Shown piece by piece: positions 7,385 through 14,052 of a stretch of 64,000 nt of DNA (positions are counted from its first letter, which is position 1; each line of letters begins with the position of its first letter). The stretch comes from Bdellovibrionaceae bacterium UBA6502 (GTDB lineage: Bacteria > Bdellovibrionota > Bdellovibrionia > Bdellovibrionales > UBA840), in NCBI GenBank assembly GCA_002436415.1, contig DJMA01000004.1:27196-91195 (forward strand), written 5' to 3'. The notes under the pieces were generated by a model. That model searched no databases and was not told the origin of the DNA. It saw nothing but the letters and a program-made list of their open reading frames with translations. Made by a program: the position numbers and the translations under genes.

Positions 7385-7741
7385 TAACCAAGCGCAGTGA
7401 AAAAACTAGACCTTTTATTTTGGAATAAATACCAAATTAGAAACTAATTGAAGCAGGAGTGCCGGGTTTAGATTTTTTGAAAATAATAATGGCTCTTTAG
7501 AAAATGCGATTACTGGTTTTGATTTATAATCATATATGTTTCTTGTTTGCTAAGACTTTTTCTTATCTGAAAAAGCTTTTCAGAATCGAGCTTCCATCGT
7601 CTTTAGCCTTTATGTACTTTTATTTATCAACCATGCCAATAAACGGCAGATTCTATAAGAATTCTTTGTAAAAATCCTAACTTATTTTCTACCTCCTCAC
7701 TAGAGCACTTTAGGGATTAGATTTTTAGGTATACTTGTTGA
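7385..7741. other. Intergenic region without recognised gene
   Basis: This roughly 360-base AT-rich stretch separates two divergent genes. Apart from the operator candidate at its left end I see no RNA gene, repeat or convincing ORF. It presumably carries the promoters of both neighbours. Confidence 0.5.
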
Positions 7742-9505
7742 ATGTATCATTTAGTGATATTAAGCAAGGCCCCTAAATTTATCCCAAAGGACAAGGTTTT
7801 GAGAAGAAGCGGAAAGTTAATTTATTTTTCATCATTAGCAGTGTTTTCCTCGCTAATTATCTGCTTATTTCCTTTTGTTTCTTGGCCTCAAGATTTTGAG
7901 AATCCATTTGCTGTAGAGCTACCGACTGAATTTTCAGAAATGATTTCAGTAGATCAAAATGGGAACATTCTTTCTTTCCAAGCACTTCTTGAGAGAGAAA
8001 AAGAGATTATTCATCTTTTACATTTTGAAGTTAGTGAAGCCTATCTAAGGCTTTATCTTTCTTCCTTTATTGATGAAGAAACTAGTCGAGTCGTAAAGAT
8101 TCCACAGGAAAATGGAAACTTTAAGTATCGAGTTTTTTTCGCTGAAGATAAAGGGCCAGCCTTTGTGGCGATGAAAAAGATCTTTGGAGAACCCAAGAGA
8201 GAGTTTTACGCTACCAAGATGCAGTCACATAGTACCTACTTTATGTGGAAACCAAATACTAAGTTGATGGCTTTTTTAAAGCTTCAGGGTAGAGAAGGGG
8301 ACACCACCACACATGATATGACCGTAAAAAGTGCGATTGCTACTAACACTGCTCTGGAGTTTCTTAGTAGGCAAACACATGATCAGTCTGATATATCTTT
8401 TTTTCCAGAGCGCTTTGGAGCTAGTTTAAATTTAAAAGGGAATGTTTCTTATTCCTATAGCATGAGAGCTCTACGTCCGACTGATTGGTCCAAGCTTCCA
8501 AGCACGATAAGAATTTACCCTGCTCATGGCTTCTTTGCTAGTGAGCGCCTTAAAACAATACTAGAAGAAAAAAACATCTCTCTAGAAGAGTGGATTGAAA
8601 AATACTACGCTCCGAAATTAGGGGAGTTCATTGCTATAACTAACTTTAGGTATGGAATATATACCGAGGCTCATACTCAAAATTTATTGATCAAAATTAC
8701 GTCTGCGGGCGAAATTCAGGGTTTTAGTTTTCGAGATCTGGCGGATGTTGCCATTGATGCGATGGTTTCTCTCCGAAGCCCGTCACTTTCAAAGTTATTG
8801 TCTCTATATGAGGGCAATAAAATGCTTAGTCGCCTAGGGAGAAATCACGTTTCTGATAATGGCAAAGCTGGAGCCTTTCGACATCTTGGAGCTGGCTGGA
8901 TCAATGGTGGATATGTTGGAAACTATAATTTTGTACTTAACAGCATAAATACGGATCAAGCGGAAAAATATTTTCGGAGTTTTTTCAACAGCTATTTAGC
9001 GATGACCTCCGCCGTGACAGGAGTACAATTTGATCGGTCAAAACTAGAAGAGATCTCTTTGCTGAATCATGGCTTGAACTATTTTGGCTATGATTGGTTT
9101 GAATTTGTCTATTCGAAAGTGTCGGATAAGTTTTTACAGGAGCTGGAAAATCATTGGGAGCGATATGATCAAAAGATTTTACAAAAGATTTTTAAAAGGC
9201 ATTTCAGGGAAAGCTTGAATGTGGGAATTCTTAGGGCCAGTGCTTTACCGCAGGTACTTTGGAATTTAGGTTCCCTCAGTGGAAGACTTGGATCAGATGT
9301 TCAGTACAGCGTTCATCAAGCTAAGATTTTTGCCTTTGACAGATTGAGCGCTAAACCAATCGCTTTTGCCTACGGTCTGAGTCCAGAGGAATTGTCTGAA
9401 GCACAATACGAACTCATCAAAAAACAAGATGAGGCACCACTTCGAAAAAGAGATCGCCTAAGAAGAGCAATGCGATCCATTCTGTGTAGAAACTCTGCAG
9501 ATTAA
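7742..9505 (+). CDS. Membrane-anchored or exported protein, possibly distantly IucA/IucC-like
   Basis: The 587-residue protein has an N-terminal hydrophobic segment (about 28-47), probably an uncleaved anchor or long signal sequence. The segment Glu-Ala-His-Thr-Gln-Asn-Leu-Leu followed by Phe-Arg-Asp-Leu (about residues 309-337) closely resembles the Glu-x-His-x-Gln-Asn...Arg-Asp signature of NIS siderophore synthetases, and Tyr-Pro-Ala-His-Gly near 258 could correspond to their HPW segment. Those enzymes are cytoplasmic and ATP-dependent, so an exported member would be odd; no siderophore genes are nearby. The similarity is judged by eye and needs a profile search. A single Cys lies near the C-terminus. 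Confidence 0.4.
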   Translation: MYHLVILSKAPKFIPKDKVLRRSGKLIYFSSLAVFSSLIICLFPFVSWPQDFENPFAVELPTEFSEMISVDQNGNILSFQALLEREKEIIHLLHFEVSEAYLRLYLSSFIDEETSRVVKIPQENGNFKYRVFFAEDKGPAFVAMKKIFGEPKREFYATKMQSHSTYFMWKPNTKLMAFLKLQGREGDTTTHDMTVKSAIATNTALEFLSRQTHDQSDISFFPERFGASLNLKGNVSYSYSMRALRPTDWSKLPSTIRIYPAHGFFASERLKTILEEKNISLEEWIEKYYAPKLGEFIAITNFRYGIYTEAHTQNLLIKITSAGEIQGFSFRDLADVAIDAMVSLRSPSLSKLLSLYEGNKMLSRLGRNHVSDNGKAGAFRHLGAGWINGGYVGNYNFVLNSINTDQAEKYFRSFFNSYLAMTSAVTGVQFDRSKLEEISLLNHGLNYFGYDWFEFVYSKVSDKFLQELENHWERYDQKILQKIFKRHFRESLNVGILRASALPQVLWNLGSLSGRLGSDVQYSVHQAKIFAFDRLSAKPIAFAYGLSPEELSEAQYELIKKQDEAPLRKRDRLRRAMRSILCRNSAD

Positions 9506-9547
9506 CTTCTTATTTTTAGCTCCATAATTTTGTAATGCGTTTTTGTT

Positions 9548-9664
9548 TCCCTGTGTTTTATTGCTTACTCAACGACTTTGGTGTGTGAAAATGTTTATGG
9601 AGAATCTAGTTCGGGAGAGTCTAACTTAGGTTTGACAGAATTTTATTTTGGTCTTGCCTTTTAA
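9548..9664 (+). pseudogene. Decayed 3' remnant of an outer-membrane protein gene
   Basis: This frame ends in Gly-Leu-Thr-Glu-Phe-Tyr-Phe-Gly-Leu-Ala-Phe-stop, nearly identical to the end of the intact gene at 9853-10530, which reads Gly-Leu-Thr-Glu-Phe-Tyr-Leu-Gly-Met-Ser-Phe-stop. DNA identity is obvious over about 30 bases. Upstream the frame soon degenerates and has no start. The likely history is a tandem duplication in which the first copy has decayed. Confidence 0.6.
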
Positions 9665-9852
9665 TGACTTGAGGACCACCGATTTTTAAATGTTCACTAA
9701 TTCAGGAAGTTATTTATGCGTTTCAGTTTTTGGAACGCTTTTTAAGAGAAAAAGTAGTTTTGGTAGAAGCTTAGATGAAAGGCTTGATAATTGCAGATTA
9801 ATGTGGCGAATATTTTTTAAATTTATTTAATTCAATTTGAGAGGTCACATAG

Positions 9853-10530
9853 ATGAAGAGATCTGCCCTAAAATGGCTGTTGTCAATTATTTGTACATTA
9901 AGCTCCACGGCTTTTGCTAGCGAAACTAAGCTTGAAACTAAACTTTCAGAACCTATTTATTCAGACAATGTGCGGGTAGATAGCTCGCGGTTTTATCGTG
10001 CTAATAAAACGTTTTCTGTGGTAGTACAACCGATTGGTTTTAACTATAACTCCTATTCCGCAGGACTTACAGGCTCCCTATTTGTTAGCCCTAGGTTTCA
10101 ACTTTCTTTATCGGCTCTAAATTTAACAACGATTTTTGACTGGGGCAGAGAAGATGATGAAAGTGGTGAATACGTAAAAGTTAGTGATGATCGTGAAGGT
10201 GAAGCTTACGAACTAACTGCTAAAGTGTTTTTAGGAAATAGTTTTTACATAAGCCCATTTTTATTCAAACGCAGACTAGCGGTTCGAGAGCGAGATGGTA
10301 GTTGGCTGTTTGGTGGCTCTGGAGATGTTGTTCGTGAAGGTGAAATCAATGATTCCGGCATAGGTCTAAAGATTGGAAACCAGTGGCAGTGGAACAAGTT
10401 CACTTTAGGATGTAACTGGTTTAGTATTTCAGAATCTATTTTTTCTTCTAAACAAACTGGTGATTTGGCTTACGAGTATGAAACTACTCAAGTAGGTTTG
10501 ACTGAATTTTATTTGGGAATGTCTTTTTAA
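9853..10530 (+). CDS. Outer-membrane beta-barrel protein
   Basis: The 225-residue protein has a signal peptide (cleavage after about Ala22) and then alternating strands ending in a C-terminal Phe (Gly-Met-Ser-Phe), the usual targeting signature of outer-membrane barrels. Aromatic-rich strands such as Phe-Tyr-Ile-Ser-Pro-Phe-Leu-Phe-Lys support a barrel of about eight strands. A ribosome binding site (GAGAGG) precedes the ATG by nine bases. The next gene, FosA-like, starts two bases after its stop. A decayed copy of its 3' end lies upstream at 9548-9664. No specific function is evident. Confidence 0.6.
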   Translation: MKRSALKWLLSIICTLSSTAFASETKLETKLSEPIYSDNVRVDSSRFYRANKTFSVVVQPIGFNYNSYSAGLTGSLFVSPRFQLSLSALNLTTIFDWGREDDESGEYVKVSDDREGEAYELTAKVFLGNSFYISPFLFKRRLAVRERDGSWLFGGSGDVVREGEINDSGIGLKIGNQWQWNKFTLGCNWFSISESIFSSKQTGDLAYEYETTQVGLTEFYLGMSF

Positions 10531-10532
10531 AA

Positions 10533-10934
10533 ATGATTCGTGGATTTAGTCACATTACCTTGAGTGTCCGCGATATAGAAGAGTCTTTTCTTTTCTATAA
10601 AGACACTCTTGGCTTTAGGCCCTTAATGCGAAGAGAGAAAAGCATTTATTTTCTCGCAGGGGATTTGTGGTTTTGCATAGAAGAAGATAGCGAGCTTCGT
10701 GTTTCTTCTTTGCCTGAATATTCTCATATTGCCTTCTATGTTGAGCCGATGGATTTTTCCGTATTGGAAGAGAAACTCATCAATTCTGGTGTAGAAAAAT
10801 TCAAAGAAAACTCTTCACCTGGGGACTCTCTATATTTTTTAGATCCCAATGGCCACAAATTAGAAATCCACTCTGGAAATTTACGAGATCGTTTAGCTCA
10901 CTATCAAGAAGATGATAAAGCCCATTTTTTCTAA
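10533..10934 (+). CDS. FosA-like glyoxalase-fold protein (fosfomycin thiol transferase family)
   Basis: The 133-residue length and sequence match FosA: metal ligands His7, His65 and Glu111, the catalytic Thr9, the Gly-Asp-Ser loop (97-99) and the Phe-Leu-Asp-Pro-Asn-Gly-His stretch that precedes the last ligand. The tail Gly-Asn-Leu-Arg-Asp-Arg-Leu also parallels FosA. FosA joins glutathione to fosfomycin and opens its epoxide; the chromosomal homologue here may detoxify fosfomycin or another electrophile. It starts two bases after the stop of the outer-membrane protein gene and has no ribosome binding site of its own beyond the end of that gene, so translation is probably coupled. Confidence 0.8.
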   Translation: MIRGFSHITLSVRDIEESFLFYKDTLGFRPLMRREKSIYFLAGDLWFCIEEDSELRVSSLPEYSHIAFYVEPMDFSVLEEKLINSGVEKFKENSSPGDSLYFLDPNGHKLEIHSGNLRDRLAHYQEDDKAHFF

Positions 10935-10952
10935 ACATTATCAATTAATTTG

Positions 10953-10980
10953 ATAAAAAAAAGACCGCTAGAAGCGATCT
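10953..10980 (-). terminator. tRNA-Ser intrinsic terminator
   Basis: On the minus strand AGATCGCT pairs with AGCGGTCT across a three-base loop (one G-T pair) and is followed by eight T residues. It lies 15 bases after the tRNA-Ser 3' end and may also serve the convergent fosA-like gene. Confidence 0.75.
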
Positions 10981-10995
10981 GATTTTAAACTTAAA

Positions 10996-11085
10996 TGGCG
11001 GAGAGGGCGGGATTCGAACCCGCGGAAGAATTGCTTCTTCGACGATTTAGCAAACCGTTGGTTTCAGCCACTCACCCACCTCTCC
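10996..11085 (-). tRNA. tRNA-Ser (anticodon GCT)
   Basis: The 90-base class II tRNA has acceptor GGAGAGG pairing with CCTCTCC, anticodon loop TTGCTAA, a long variable arm (CGAAGAAGCAATTCTTCCG region) and T-loop TTCGAAT. The 3' CCA is encoded at 10996-10998. Unlike tRNA-Asn and tRNA-Arg, it has no duplicated flank behind it. Confidence 0.95.
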
Positions 11086-11139
11086 GGGCAGCCTTAGCTG
11101 TGGGATTATTTTTGCCACAGCTTTTTCAAAGAGGCAAGT

Positions 11140-11730
11140 TTATTGGTAATTTTCAGGGAATAAAGCGCGCTCAACACTTTCAATTACAGTATGAATCAAC
11201 TTAATATGTACTTCCTGAATGCGATCGGAAGTTTGTGCTGGCACAATAATAGGCAGATCAACTAAATCTTTCATTTTACCACCATCTTTTCCGAGTAGGG
11301 CAACCGTCTTCATGCCGATTTCTTTAGCTGAGTTGATTGCGTTAATAACGTTTTGTGAATTTCCGCTTGTGGAGATACCTATGAAAAGATCACCATTTCT
11401 GCCTAATCCTTCAAGCTGTCTTGAAAATACAAACTCAAAACCATAGTCATTAGAAACACAAGTTGTATGACTTGGATCACCTAAAGCTAAAGCACCTAGT
11501 GGTTTTCTTTCTTTTCTAAAGCGTCCGGTCCATTCTTCAGCAAAGTGCATAGCATCGCAATGGGAGCCACCATTTCCACAAATAAAGGCATTACCGCCTT
11601 GATTGTAGGTCTCTACCAAAAGATTCGTGAAGGCCACACAAGCCTCTATGTTATTGTTATCATTTAGAAATTTATTAACAGTTTGTTCTGCCTCAACTAA
11701 AGAGTTACGCCAAATATCTGCAGAGTTCAT
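11140..11730 (-). CDS. gmhA: Phosphoheptose isomerase (sedoheptulose-7-phosphate isomerase)
   Basis: The 196-residue SIS-domain protein has the GmhA signatures: Cys-Gly-Asn-Gly-Gly-Ser at 51-56, His-Phe-Ala-Glu-Glu at 62-66, Ser-Thr-Ser-Gly-Asn-Ser at 120-125 and Val-His-x-x-Leu-Ile-His in the C-terminal helix, which supply substrate and metal contacts. It converts sedoheptulose 7-phosphate to D-glycero-D-manno-heptose 7-phosphate, the first step of ADP-heptose synthesis for the lipopolysaccharide inner core. Length is normal for the family. The start ATG at 11730 has a weak GAGGTATT ribosome binding site. The other heptose genes are not nearby. A hairpin (AGCTGTGG/CCACAGCT, 11096-11123) follows the gene. 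Confidence 0.9.
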   Translation of the reverse strand: MNSADIWRNSLVEAEQTVNKFLNDNNNIEACVAFTNLLVETYNQGGNAFICGNGGSHCDAMHFAEEWTGRFRKERKPLGALALGDPSHTTCVSNDYGFEFVFSRQLEGLGRNGDLFIGISTSGNSQNVINAINSAKEIGMKTVALLGKDGGKMKDLVDLPIIVPAQTSDRIQEVHIKLIHTVIESVERALFPENYQ

Positions 11731-11836
11731 ATAATACCTCTTTATTCTGGGTTAGTAGGGTCCCTAGGTATACAGGGCTTTTCGGGAACAGAATACTTAT
11801 AATTTCTTTAAAATTTAATATTTTTCCCACAAAATC

Positions 11837-11865
11837 TTGCCAACAGCATCATTTTTGATTACCTT
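11837..11865 (+). promoter_or_regulatory. Promoter of tRNA-Arg
   Basis: TTGCCA (11837-11842) is followed after 17 bases by TACCTT (11860-11865), 13 bases before the tRNA 5' end. Box quality is moderate, but position and spacing fit a stable-RNA promoter. Confidence 0.5.
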
Positions 11866-11878
11866 CCCACTTCACCGC

Positions 11879-11955
11879 GCGCCCGTAGCTCAGCTGGATA
11901 GAGTATCTGACTACGAATCAGAGGGTCGGAGGTTCGACTCCTTCCGGGCGCGCCA
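11879..11955 (+). tRNA. tRNA-Arg (anticodon ACG)
   Basis: The 77-base gene has acceptor GCGCCCG pairing with CGGGCGC, anticodon loop CTACGAA and T-loop TTCGACT, with discriminator G and encoded CCA at 11953-11955. The ACG anticodon would be edited to ICG by TadA-type deaminase, as in most bacteria. Confidence 0.95.
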
Positions 11956-11974
11956 AATTTTAAGACTTATAAAA

Positions 11975-12004
11975 CCCAGGCTAAATGTAGCTTGGGTTTT
12001 TTTT
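11975..12004 (+). terminator. tRNA-Arg intrinsic terminator
   Basis: CCCAGGCTA (11975-11983) pairs with TAGCTTGGG (11988-11996) with one G-T pair, followed by eight T residues. It begins 20 bases after the tRNA. Confidence 0.85.
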
Positions 12005-12040
12005 ATGTCCTAAAGGAGTCGAAGTGAGTAAGCGGCCTTG

Positions 12041-12058
12041 TCAGACGTATACGTCTGA
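12041..12058. repeat. Perfect 18-bp palindrome
   Basis: TCAGACGTATACGTCTGA is its own reverse complement. It is the first of three dyads in the tRNA-Arg cassette. Confidence 0.8.
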
Positions 12059-12064
12059 TGAGGC

Positions 12065-12087
12065 AAGTCGAGCACGATGCTCGACTT
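12065..12087. repeat. Hairpin with 10-bp stem
   Basis: AAGTCGAGCA and TGCTCGACTT are perfectly complementary around the loop CGA. It is the second dyad of the tRNA-Arg cassette. Confidence 0.8.
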
Positions 12088-12110
12088 AGCGAGTGAGGCG
12101 GCAGTCCGCA

Positions 12111-12132
12111 GGAAAAGGCAGGAGCCTTTTCC
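12111..12132. repeat. Hairpin with 9-bp stem
   Basis: GGAAAAGGC and GCCTTTTCC are perfectly complementary around the loop AGGA. It is the third dyad of the tRNA-Arg cassette, with no T-run after it, so it is not a terminator. Confidence 0.8.
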
Positions 12133-12176
12133 GAAAGGACACGTATTCCGGGCGCCAAATTTTAAGACTTATAAAA

Positions 12177-12205
12177 CCCAGGCCAAATGTAGCTTGGGTT
12201 TTTTT
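12177..12205 (+). terminator. Second copy of the tRNA-Arg terminator
   Basis: CCCAGGCCA and TAGCTTGGG form the same hairpin as at 11975-12004 with two imperfect pairs, followed by seven T residues. It is part of the flank duplication. Confidence 0.7.
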
Positions 12206-12349
12206 ATGCCCTAAAGGAGTCGAAGTGAGTAAACGGCCTTGGGCTCAGGTCTCTGATACGAGCTGGGTATAGAGATTATTTAATAGGAACCACTAGATGT
12301 TAATAAGTATGTTATAATCTAATCCAAATGCCGTGCTAAGGAGAATAGT

Positions 12350-13108
12350 ATGTCTATTGAAACCGAGTTAGAGTTTGAGAAGATGACTGAAATAGGTGCT
12401 ATTGTTGCCAATTGTTTGGAGTACCTAAAATCCAGAGCAAAGGTTGGGATTAGCACGGAAGAGCTGGATTATTTAGCGGGTAAATTCCTTAGTAAATATG
12501 GAGCGATATCAGCGCCAAAGTCGGAATATAATTTTCCAGGTCATGTTTGTTTTAGCCATGAAAACGAAGTGGCTCACGGAATCCCTTCCAATAAAAAATT
12601 AAAAAAAGGCGACTTATTAAATATCGATGTTTCAGCCTCCAAAGATGGTTTCTATGCAGACAATGGAGAATCTTTTGTTATTGGAAACTCCAAAAATAAA
12701 AAAGCTAGTTTGTGTAAGCATGTTAAGAAAGTCCTTGAGATTGCTTTGAACACCGCTCGTGCCGGAGTAAAAATCAATAGAGTGGGTTTTGCGGTTGAGC
12801 AATATGCCAAAGAAAATAGACTAACAGTGATTAGAGATCTCGGTGGGCACGGAGTAGGGCGTAGTCTTCATGAAGAACCATCATTCATAGGAAGTTTCGG
12901 TGAGCATAGAGATCGTCGAATTTTCACGGAAAATTTGGTAGTTGCCATTGAACCATTTCTTTCAAATGGAGCTCATCATATCAAAGAGGCGGCTGATGGG
13001 TGGACGCTTTTTCATGAAAGGTTTTATTCAGTCCAAAAAGAGCATACATTAATGATTAGAAAATCTAGGCCTCATATTTTTACAAAACCTACAATGAACT
13101 TTTCCTAG
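12350..13108 (+). CDS. map: Methionine aminopeptidase, type I
   Basis: The 252-residue protein has all five dinuclear-metal ligands of MetAP: Asp93, Asp104, His167, Glu201 and Glu231, plus the catalytic-pocket His76. It removes the initiator methionine from nascent proteins in the cytoplasm. Length is typical for the short bacterial type I form without zinc-finger extension. Asp104 is followed by Asn-Gly where many relatives have Thr-Ser, a small deviation. A ribosome binding site (AAGGAG) lies seven bases upstream. It is not beside secY/adk/rpsM as in many bacteria, so it may be a second or specialised copy. Confidence 0.9.
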   Translation: MSIETELEFEKMTEIGAIVANCLEYLKSRAKVGISTEELDYLAGKFLSKYGAISAPKSEYNFPGHVCFSHENEVAHGIPSNKKLKKGDLLNIDVSASKDGFYADNGESFVIGNSKNKKASLCKHVKKVLEIALNTARAGVKINRVGFAVEQYAKENRLTVIRDLGGHGVGRSLHEEPSFIGSFGEHRDRRIFTENLVVAIEPFLSNGAHHIKEAADGWTLFHERFYSVQKEHTLMIRKSRPHIFTKPTMNFS

Positions 13109-13280
13109 TTAAAAACTTAAGGATTTGCTTTAGAGACATTAAGTTTGGTCGAAATGACTCAGATTCTAGCGCCATTAAAACAAGTTGCTTTAGCTGACTT
13201 TTAGATTCAGTTGTTAAGCTGAAAAATACTTATACAGACAGTGTAAATTTACCTCGAGAAAGTTTATCTGTAATTCGGTA

Positions 13281-13305
13281 TACTAAATGGATGTTTCATT
13301 TAGTA
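13281..13305 (+). promoter_or_regulatory. Hairpin over the first ATG of the following gene
   Basis: TACTAAATG (13281-13289) and CATTTAGTA (13297-13305) form a perfect nine-bp stem with a seven-base loop that contains the ATG at 13291. It ends two to three bases before the AGG that can serve the second ATG at 13312, so it may shield the upstream start. Confidence 0.45.
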
Positions 13306-13311
13306 GGTCGT

Positions 13312-14052
13312 ATGTTTAAAGTTTTCAGCTGTTTCGTTTTTTTATTGATGGCCTTACCCAGCTATGCGCAATTTAAATGTAGCACAACCGCTAACAATGT
13401 GGTCACAGAAGGTGAATTGGTTTTAGGGGAGACTAGATTGCCAATTAAGACTGAAAATCTGTTGGCAAGATTGTATCCACAATATGCTGGCTTGTCTTTG
13501 AAGGTCTCTAATTTACTTCCGCGTTTAAGTCGCTTTGAAGTTGTGGGAGAGCACACTGACCCAATCTTTGAGGCATATTTTTTTCAATTTATGGAAACGG
13601 GGAAACTTGAGTTAAGAGAGTATAATGCTCTAACCGGCCCTTCTGGAAAAAATTATTTGGAAGTATTTAACTCTTATTATGAAAATTCATTTTTAGATCT
13701 AAAATTGAATGTGACTCAGAAAAAATTATCCTTAAGACCACAAATTAAAATTGAAAGTCTGTTTACAGAAGAAATTTCAGATTACTTTGCTCAGATTTCT
13801 AACGAGATTTATATTTCAGAGGGCTCTTTGGTTTTACATAGAAGGGCGGAGTTGTCTTTTGATAATAAATTCTTAGACGTCTATTATGTCCTTCCTAAAT
13901 CGGCGGTTGATCTTGCATTAGAAAAAAACACTGCAAGTTCTATCCTTGGAGAAGTGATTTTTTTTGAAAAAGGATTAGATGAAGGGCAAAGCTTTCGCTT
14001 TTTTGCTAGAGGTCAGATTAAGGCGGATTTAAAGCCACCAGCGAATCTTTAA
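13312..14052 (+). CDS. Secreted protein of unknown function
   Basis: I chose the ATG at 13312 because it gives a canonical signal peptide (Phe-Lys then hydrophobic residues, cleavage after Ser-Tyr-Ala) with AGG seven bases upstream. An ATG at 13291 is seven codons earlier and lies in a hairpin loop. The mature protein of about 225 residues alternates short hydrophobic strands, suggesting an all-beta fold; the layout (two halves of similar strand pattern, Cys only near the N-terminus) loosely recalls YceI-like lipid-binding proteins, but the resemblance is weak. It converges with the pirin gene and overlaps its stop by four bases. Function unknown. Confidence 0.55.
   Translation: MFKVFSCFVFLLMALPSYAQFKCSTTANNVVTEGELVLGETRLPIKTENLLARLYPQYAGLSLKVSNLLPRLSRFEVVGEHTDPIFEAYFFQFMETGKLELREYNALTGPSGKNYLEVFNSYYENSFLDLKLNVTQKKLSLRPQIKIESLFTEEISDYFAQISNEIYISEGSLVLHRRAELSFDNKFLDVYYVLPKSAVDLALEKNTASSILGEVIFFEKGLDEGQSFRFFARGQIKADLKPPANL

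Larger units (their letters stand above)
11945..12240 (+). repeat. tRNA-Arg tail cassette: two flank copies around three perfect hairpins
   Basis: The segment from the tRNA 3' end through its terminator and the following GTGAGTAA(G/A)CGGCCTTG (11945-12040) is repeated almost exactly at 12147-12240. The second copy begins with the last part of the tRNA (CCGGGCG then CCA) preceded by a diverged T-arm. Between the copies lie an 18-bp perfect palindrome (12041-12058), a 10-bp-stem hairpin (12065-12087) and a 9-bp-stem hairpin (12111-12132). Each flank copy holds an 11-base inverted copy of the tRNA T-arm (12013-12023 and 12214-12224). It mirrors the tRNA-Asn cassette and recalls the repeats behind E. 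coli tyrT, but no sequence family is recognised. Confidence 0.75.

Noticed and set aside
10995..11204. Plus-strand ORF across tRNA-Ser
   Set aside because: It is antisense to the tRNA gene and the gmhA end; a common artefact of tRNA sequence.
11975..12205. CRISPR array
   Set aside because: Only two repeat copies exist and they flank hairpins; no regular spacers or cas genes are present.
11945..12240. Prophage or integrative element at the tRNA-Arg gene
   Set aside because: The direct repeats resemble att sites, but only about 200 bases separate them and no integrase or cargo gene is present.
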